From assembly GCA_021799755.1 (NCBI GenBank), contig JAJYZU010000007.1, forward strand, positions 1 to 18,507: DNA of 18,507 bases, read 5' to 3'. The stretch comes from Thermoplasmata archaeon (GTDB lineage Archaea; Thermoplasmatota; Thermoplasmata; Thermoplasmatales; Thermoplasmataceae). Below are positions 14,150 through 18,507 of this stretch, one piece after another. A model generated the notes under the pieces. That model worked only from the letters and a program-made list of their open reading frames with translations, had not been told where the DNA came from and made no database searches. Numbering within the stretch: position 1 is the stretch's first letter; the number at the start of each line of letters is the position of its first letter. The position numbers and the translations under genes were made by a program.

Positions 14150-14926
14150 ATGGCACTGAAACACATTTATCTGATTCCGCATGGTGATGAACTCATAGAT
14201 CTGCCTGATGCACAGAGCAGGGAAATGGCAACATCAATCGCAGGGATTGCAGGTGAAGACGATTCTGATGTGCTGGTCATCGTATCACCGCATAATCTGA
14301 GGCTTGAAAGAAACATATCAGTCATAAAGACGGAATATATCAGGCTGAACTACAGATTGAAGACTGGAATTATCAGGGGAACATTCAGGGTGGAGCGGCA
14401 GCTGGCAAACCAGATTACGGAAAAGACACCAAAAATCACACAGGGGGCTTATTTCATTACATCTAGCGGCAGTAATTCTGTTTTTCCCATGGACTTTGGA
14501 ACAGGAATTCCTCTTCACTTTTTCAAAAAAAGGGAAATAGTTTCACTGGGTCAGGCCCGCCTGGAAAACAGGAAAGAACTTGTGAATTTTGGGGCGTCTT
14601 TATACCACGTACTCAGTGAGTATCCGAGAACTGTCTCACTGATAATCAGTGCTGATCAGGCGCACACACATTCTGAAAACGGCCCATATGGATACGCCCC
14701 GGAGGCAAGATTATACGATGAAATGGTGGTTGACATAATGAAGAAGAACAGATTCTCCTTGATATCTACTATTCCTGAGGAATTTATAAGCAGAGGGAAA
14801 CCGGACAGCTTCTGGAATATGCTCATTCTGGAGGGAATCCTGGAGGAATCAGGACTTCACGTTGAATTTGACTACTACTATGTTGCAGAGTATTTCGGCA
14901 TGCTGCTCGCGCACAGCTTCCCTTAA
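14150..14926 (+). CDS. Class III extradiol dioxygenase (LigB) superfamily protein
   Basis: The 258-residue protein has the LigB fold landmarks: PHGD at 10-13 (His11), VSPHN at 45-49 (His48), MDFGTGIPL at 114-122 and SADQAHTH at 167-174 followed by GPYGYAPEA. In true ring-cleaving members two early histidines and a glutamate bind Fe(II), and a later His is the catalytic base. His11 and His48 fit the metal positions and His172/His174 the later one. Archaeal members of this superfamily often have no known substrate and some (MEMO/AMMECR1-linked) may not be dioxygenases, so the reaction is open. The gene is monocistronic, divergent from EF-1alpha, with TTATTAAT (14121-14128) about 25 nt before ATG 14150. 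Confidence 0.8.
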   Translation: MALKHIYLIPHGDELIDLPDAQSREMATSIAGIAGEDDSDVLVIVSPHNLRLERNISVIKTEYIRLNYRLKTGIIRGTFRVERQLANQITEKTPKITQGAYFITSSGSNSVFPMDFGTGIPLHFFKKREIVSLGQARLENRKELVNFGASLYHVLSEYPRTVSLIISADQAHTHSENGPYGYAPEARLYDEMVVDIMKKNRFSLISTIPEEFISRGKPDSFWNMLILEGILEESGLHVEFDYYYVAEYFGMLLAHSFP

Positions 14927-14977
14927 ATAAGATCTCCAGCCCATAAGAAGGACGTATAAACAGAGTAAATCTTGTTT

Positions 14978-15835
14978 CTACTGCACAAGCTGGTTCTTCT
15001 CGGAAATAAGCTTGGTCAAAAGCCTAGAAAAATCGGAGGGATTCTCGAACATCATCATATCTCCGGATTTCCGGACAAATTCAACTGAAAATTTGAGCTC
15101 TTCAAGCACCCTGGATATCGCCTGTATGTCGTTGAAATCACGCTGGCCGGCCAGATACCATTTTTCGATTCCTTCCAGCGATTTGAGATTTTCTGATATT
15201 TCTTTTTTCGTGAAATCGTAAAGAGATTTGGCAAATCTCCAAACGCCATAGTAAGGTGTATTTTCAGCACTCTGCACCATTAGTCTAATAAGGTCTCTCA
15301 GATCTTTCGGGTTCTTGCTTGGAAAATCCTTGATATCTATAGATCTGAGATCAGAAATCATGGAATTCCATATCGCCTGAAATTCGTTTTCCTTATATGT
15401 TACAATCTTTCCGATGGTTGATCTGGGTTCGAGGTTGAAAGTGGTTTCGATTCCTAAAAACTTCCTCAGGAATCCCTTCTTGATAGTGTTCATTCCCATA
15501 CCTATGCATCCTGAGGTTGTATGAAAAACACCAAAAATCTGGGATATGTCGAGATAATCGAGAGCTTCCATAACGGCCTTGGCCTGGTTCATCACACCAA
15601 AAGAGTAGTCCTTGCTGAATACGCTTTTTCCTTGGCCCGGCAAATCGACAGCTATCAGGTCATAGCTTTCCAAGATTGGCTGTTCGAAAAGCGATAGCCA
15701 GTAATCTTTGGATCCTCCAAGTCCGGATACGAAAAGGATAGTGTTGGTACTTTTTTCTGGATTGCTTCTCATCAGTGAAATTTTGCCGTCCCACGTGTCA
15801 ACATTTATATACTGAGGCCTCAAGATAATAGACAA
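14978..15835 (-). CDS. Alpha/beta-hydrolase fold protein with altered catalytic residues
   Basis: The fold is clear: TNTILFVSGLGGSKDYW (oxyanion region), IAVDLPGQGKS (strand 4 and loop), IFGVFHTTSGCIGMG (nucleophile elbow), WYLAGQRDFNDI (acid strand) and KSGDMMMFENPSDFSRLL (usual catalytic-His loop). The normal G-H-S-x-G-G elbow reads F-H-T-T-S-G, so Thr replaces the nucleophilic Ser. The His of the usual G-H reads Asp (SGD), and an acidic Asp is still present in GQRD. The protein is therefore probably not a normal serine hydrolase; it could be a pseudoenzyme or bind a ligand. The open frame reaches TTG 15931. I favour a start at TTG 15835 or 15823, since the 32 extra residues are AT-rich in DNA and precede the usual first strand, but the start is uncertain. 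It is divergent from PGI/PMI. Confidence 0.78.
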   Translation of the reverse strand: MSIILRPQYINVDTWDGKISLMRSNPEKSTNTILFVSGLGGSKDYWLSLFEQPILESYDLIAVDLPGQGKSVFSKDYSFGVMNQAKAVMEALDYLDISQIFGVFHTTSGCIGMGMNTIKKGFLRKFLGIETTFNLEPRSTIGKIVTYKENEFQAIWNSMISDLRSIDIKDFPSKNPKDLRDLIRLMVQSAENTPYYGVWRFAKSLYDFTKKEISENLKSLEGIEKWYLAGQRDFNDIQAISRVLEELKFSVEFVRKSGDMMMFENPSDFSRLLTKLISEKNQLVQ

Positions 15836-15961
15836 TTTCTGACAACTTATTAATTTTGCTTGTTGTTTTAAGTTTACATTGCATCCTTGTAATTCGGGTG
15901 CTTGATTTGCGATAACCGATAATCCTTCCAAAGATTTTTGCCATATCTATCCCATCTATTG

Positions 15962-15973
15962 CACTTTAAGACA
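15962..15973 (+). promoter_or_regulatory. TATA-like element before PGI/PMI
   Basis: CACTTTAAGACA contains CTTTAAG centred about 32 nt before TTG 15999. The core is symmetric, so it could also serve the divergent alpha/beta-hydrolase gene. Confidence 0.35.
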
Positions 15974-15998
15974 GTAAAATTGTGCAGGAAAAATTTCC

Positions 15999-17027
15999 TT
16001 GCAATTGAATCTGATTGATGCGTTTCTTCGCCGCAGCATTAATAAACAGACCTCGATCAGTGAAAAGATAGAAATTTTATCTGTGATTAAACATTACAGT
16101 TGTGTGGAAGACGAATTAAGATCACTCTGGACTCAGATCACGTTTGGTACTAAACTCAATGTTTTTCCGAACAGCGATAAATTCAACAAAATTGTCATCT
16201 TCGGCATGGGTGGATCTGGAATAGCGGGGAGTATTTTTCAGGAGCTTTATTCAGATACACCAGTGATTTCCATCAATGACTACAGGGTACCCAACTTTGT
16301 GGAAAAATCCACGCTGGTCATAGGAATCAGCTATTCAGGCAATACAGTGGAAACCATGACAGCTCTTGACGAGTGCCTGGAAGCCGGCGCAAGAGTGGTT
16401 TCAATTACATCCGGAGGGGTCCTTTCACAGGAGAAATATGATCCTCTGATCATACCCAGCGGACTCCAACCAAGATCTGCCATAGGTTATCTCCTGATAC
16501 CTCTCATTAACACCTTCATGTCGTTCAGTGCTTCCGATTACAAGGAAGCCGCATCTCTCACCAGGGATCTGGATGACAATAATAGTGATATAAAGGAGCT
16601 GGCAGAGAGCATAGTCAGGAACAGGCAGATACCTTTCATATACGGGTTCACGCCGTTCAAATCCCTGGCATACAGATGGAAGACCCAGTTCAATGAAAAT
16701 TCAAAAATCTTCGCCTACAGCGGATTTTTTCCGGAAATGGATCACAACGACATAATTCCGATGAAATCAACGTACCGTAAGGATGAGTTCAGGTTTCTTG
16801 TGTTTGGAGCCGGTGACAACAAATTTATAACTGAAAGAATAAACGCCACTGCGGAACTTACAGATTCACAGTTTACAATCATTGAACCCAGGGGGAAATC
16901 AATTCTTGCAAAGCTGTTTTACCTCATACACTACGGGGATTACCTTTCTTACTATGTTGCCAAGGCAAGAGGAATCGATCCCAAGGAGGTTGACGTCATC
17001 ACACAGTTGAAGAGGACAATAAAATAG
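15999..17027 (+). CDS. Bifunctional phosphoglucose/phosphomannose isomerase
   Basis: The 342-residue SIS-domain isomerase interconverts glucose-6-phosphate or mannose-6-phosphate with fructose-6-phosphate. GMGGSGIAG (69-77) and SYSGNTVET (111-119) form the sugar-phosphate site. PRSAIGYL (158-165) is the hallmark that separates the archaeal PGI/PMI family from ordinary PGI. FNENSKIFAY and PEMDHNDI (245-252) hold the Glu and His of the active site, and DYLSYYVAKARGIDP with VITQLKRTI closes the protein. The start is unclear: there is no ATG near, and TTG 15999 (or 16005) is used. The N-terminal 60 residues are less typical. The gene converges on the NFACT gene with 10 bp between the stops. Confidence 0.93.
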   Translation: MQLNLIDAFLRRSINKQTSISEKIEILSVIKHYSCVEDELRSLWTQITFGTKLNVFPNSDKFNKIVIFGMGGSGIAGSIFQELYSDTPVISINDYRVPNFVEKSTLVIGISYSGNTVETMTALDECLEAGARVVSITSGGVLSQEKYDPLIIPSGLQPRSAIGYLLIPLINTFMSFSASDYKEAASLTRDLDDNNSDIKELAESIVRNRQIPFIYGFTPFKSLAYRWKTQFNENSKIFAYSGFFPEMDHNDIIPMKSTYRKDEFRFLVFGAGDNKFITERINATAELTDSQFTIIEPRGKSILAKLFYLIHYGDYLSYYVAKARGIDPKEVDVITQLKRTIK

Positions 17028-17037
17028 AAAGAATCGA

Positions 17038-18507
17038 TCAGTCAGAGGTCCTGAAGCCGCCAGGAGGCAGCAGGCTCTCAACTTCTTCAGGGTCAGCTTC
17101 CAGCACGGCAGCTATTTTTTTAGCGATTTTGGACCGTTTTTCATCCCCCGGTTCTATCCTCACAGTCTTCGTCTCGCAGTTTCTCCTGATGCCTGCGGGA
17201 GCGATCATCAGAATTCTTGAATCATTGAAGATGTGCCAGCCCATTTCCAGCTTCATTGGAAGATCAAAAATGTAATTTCTTTTTCCTCTGATTATCCACG
17301 CACCCTTTGAAACGTATTCTCCGGATTCAGGAGTTTTGCTCACCTGCTCAGGGTATACCCAGTACGCAGATCCCGACGCTATACCTGCTGGCCATGCCCT
17401 GGAAAATGCCACACTAAAATTACACGCTTCTCTGATGTCCTCAATTGGCTGTGAATCCTTGTTCGGGAACTTTATTAGAGTGCTTGGAGCACCGTAAAGG
17501 TCGGCATGGACATATATGTCATTGTGGGTCATATGTTTCTTGACCAGGTTCTCGTTAGTTTTTCTGTCCCTGCCTGCCATAACAAGGTTGCCGTTTGAAG
17601 TGAAGAACCAGTGATACACTTCAAACCAGTTTTTCTGCCTTTTCCTCTTCTTTTCAGGGGCACCGGAGTTCTCATACAATTTTGTGGACTCAATCAGCGC
17701 AGCCTCTGCACCACGTGCTTTCTCCTTTAATTCCTTGGATGAGTTGAAAAGTTCACTGGCATTTTCTCCCGCGGTCTTACTGAGGTAAAGCTGGATATCC
17801 TCTTCGCCAGTTGAAACGGTGACCCTCTTCTTCTCGTATTCTATCTTCACTATGGTGAATCCATTGAGGGAGTCGCCTGGTTTGATCTCTCCAGATCCAA
17901 TCATCCGGTTCAGGTCATTAAGCAGGCTCTGGAATTTCTTTAGGTCAGAGATAATCATCTTCCCCTGCTCCTTCAGTTTTTCCGATTTTGAAATGAATTC
18001 CTCTATGCTCTTCTTCTGGGATTCTATTCTCTTTTTTATTGGGCCTTCCTTCTCCAGTCCAGAGGGATATCTGGTGAAGTAGAATGAGAAGCCCTCATTC
18101 AGATCTGTAAACACTTTGGAAGGGTCTTTCCCGAGGGCCTTAAGGATTACAGGCGACACAGTCTCCTCCTCCTCGTAATAGTAAGCATTTCCAGTCCTTG
18201 CTTCCTCCAGTAATGACTGGATTGTAGCCAGGATTTTGTCTGCGCTGTCTATGGTATCCACTGCCGGAACAGACTTGTCTATTCCAGATCGGAAGCAAAT
18301 TTCCTCAGCAAGGTCGCCACCCAAATTAATCCTCGTGGCAAGTGTTTGGACCAGAGATGCTTTGCTGGCAGAGAGGATATCTCTTAGCTGTTCTCTGTTC
18401 ATGTCGACCGGGCTGATTGAACTGGGCGGAATATACTTCTCGCCCTTCATTATCTTCCTGTTTTTCCACTCTCTCGCATTGAACGCAAATTCGATGAGTC
18501 CGTTATC
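17038..18507 (-). CDS. rqcH: Ribosome quality control protein RqcH/NEMF (NFACT family), partial at N-terminus
   Basis: The frame is open to the window edge, so the start lies outside. The ATG at 18450 is internal: the 19 codons before it encode IEFAFNAREWKNRKI, typical NFACT-N sequence. The visible 489 residues hold the end of NFACT-N, the KGEKYIPPS turn, a helical HhH-like segment, a coiled coil (about KKRIESQKKSIEEFISKSEKLKEQG) and the NFACT-R domain with NWFEVYHWFFTSNGNLVMAGRD and THNDIYVHADLYGAPSTLIK. Family members bind 60S/50S subunits stalled with peptidyl-tRNA and, in archaea and bacteria, promote C-terminal alanine tailing. The protein ends after NFACT-R, with no NFACT-C domain, as expected for archaeal forms. 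It converges on PGI/PMI. Confidence 0.93.
   Translation of the reverse strand, partial: DNGLIEFAFNAREWKNRKIMKGEKYIPPSSISPVDMNREQLRDILSASKASLVQTLATRINLGGDLAEEICFRSGIDKSVPAVDTIDSADKILATIQSLLEEARTGNAYYYEEEETVSPVILKALGKDPSKVFTDLNEGFSFYFTRYPSGLEKEGPIKKRIESQKKSIEEFISKSEKLKEQGKMIISDLKKFQSLLNDLNRMIGSGEIKPGDSLNGFTIVKIEYEKKRVTVSTGEEDIQLYLSKTAGENASELFNSSKELKEKARGAEAALIESTKLYENSGAPEKKRKRQKNWFEVYHWFFTSNGNLVMAGRDRKTNENLVKKHMTHNDIYVHADLYGAPSTLIKFPNKDSQPIEDIREACNFSVAFSRAWPAGIASGSAYWVYPEQVSKTPESGEYVSKGAWIIRGKRNYIFDLPMKLEMGWHIFNDSRILMIAPAGIRRNCETKTVRIEPGDEKRSKIAKKIAAVLEADPEEVESLLPPGGFRTSD

Noticed and set aside
1..18507. Possible defence island, prophage or mobile element
   Set aside because: No transposase, integrase, restriction, Cas or toxin-antitoxin-like protein and no flanking direct repeats were seen; the genes are core metabolism, translation and transport.

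Overview
The window looks like a chromosomal segment of a euryarchaeon, most likely from the Thermoplasmata/Thermoplasmatales. The archaeal assignment rests on EF-1alpha, diphthamide-type EF-2, PCNA, uS10, the archaeal NFACT protein, a bifunctional phosphoglucose/phosphomannose isomerase and a TATA box of the archaeal type before most genes. The narrower assignment is an inference: the base composition is moderate by eye, and in most genes a TATA-like element lies about 22-26 nt from the start codon. That spacing implies leaderless mRNAs, which are common in this group. I cannot name a genus.

Layout. 1-528 is the 3' end of an ABC-2 membrane permease. 650-1702 encodes a zinc-ribbon polytopic membrane protein. 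1740-2714 is malate dehydrogenase, convergent with queC-queD (preQ0 synthesis for archaeosine tRNA). 4246-6297 holds a DppB-type and a DppC-type oligopeptide permease facing each other tail to tail. 6602-6676 is tRNA-Arg(CCU). 6759-7493 is PCNA, followed by an MscS-family channel (7630-8535), a small possible Sm-like protein (8643-8852) and a second DppC-type permease (9038-10015). 10128-13988 is the translation block on the minus strand: EF-1alpha, uS10 and EF-2. 14150-17027 carries a LigB-like class III dioxygenase homologue, an alpha/beta-hydrolase-fold protein with substituted catalytic residues, and the bifunctional PGI/PMI. 17038-18507 is the C-terminal part of an RqcH/NEMF (NFACT) protein cut by the window edge.

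How the genes relate. EF-1alpha, uS10, EF-2, RqcH and the tRNA serve translation and its quality control. QueC and QueD modify tRNA. MDH and PGI/PMI are central carbon metabolism. The three Dpp-like membrane subunits would need ATPases and a binding protein that are not encoded here.

I see no CRISPR array, rRNA, insertion sequence, prophage or defence island. This is largely core genome. The most interesting points are the catalytically altered alpha/beta-hydrolase, the convergent dppB/dppC with a second dppC paralogue sharing the same altered motif, a C at the normally invariant T-loop position 55 of the tRNA, and a T6-A-T6 tract after both uS10 and EF-2.
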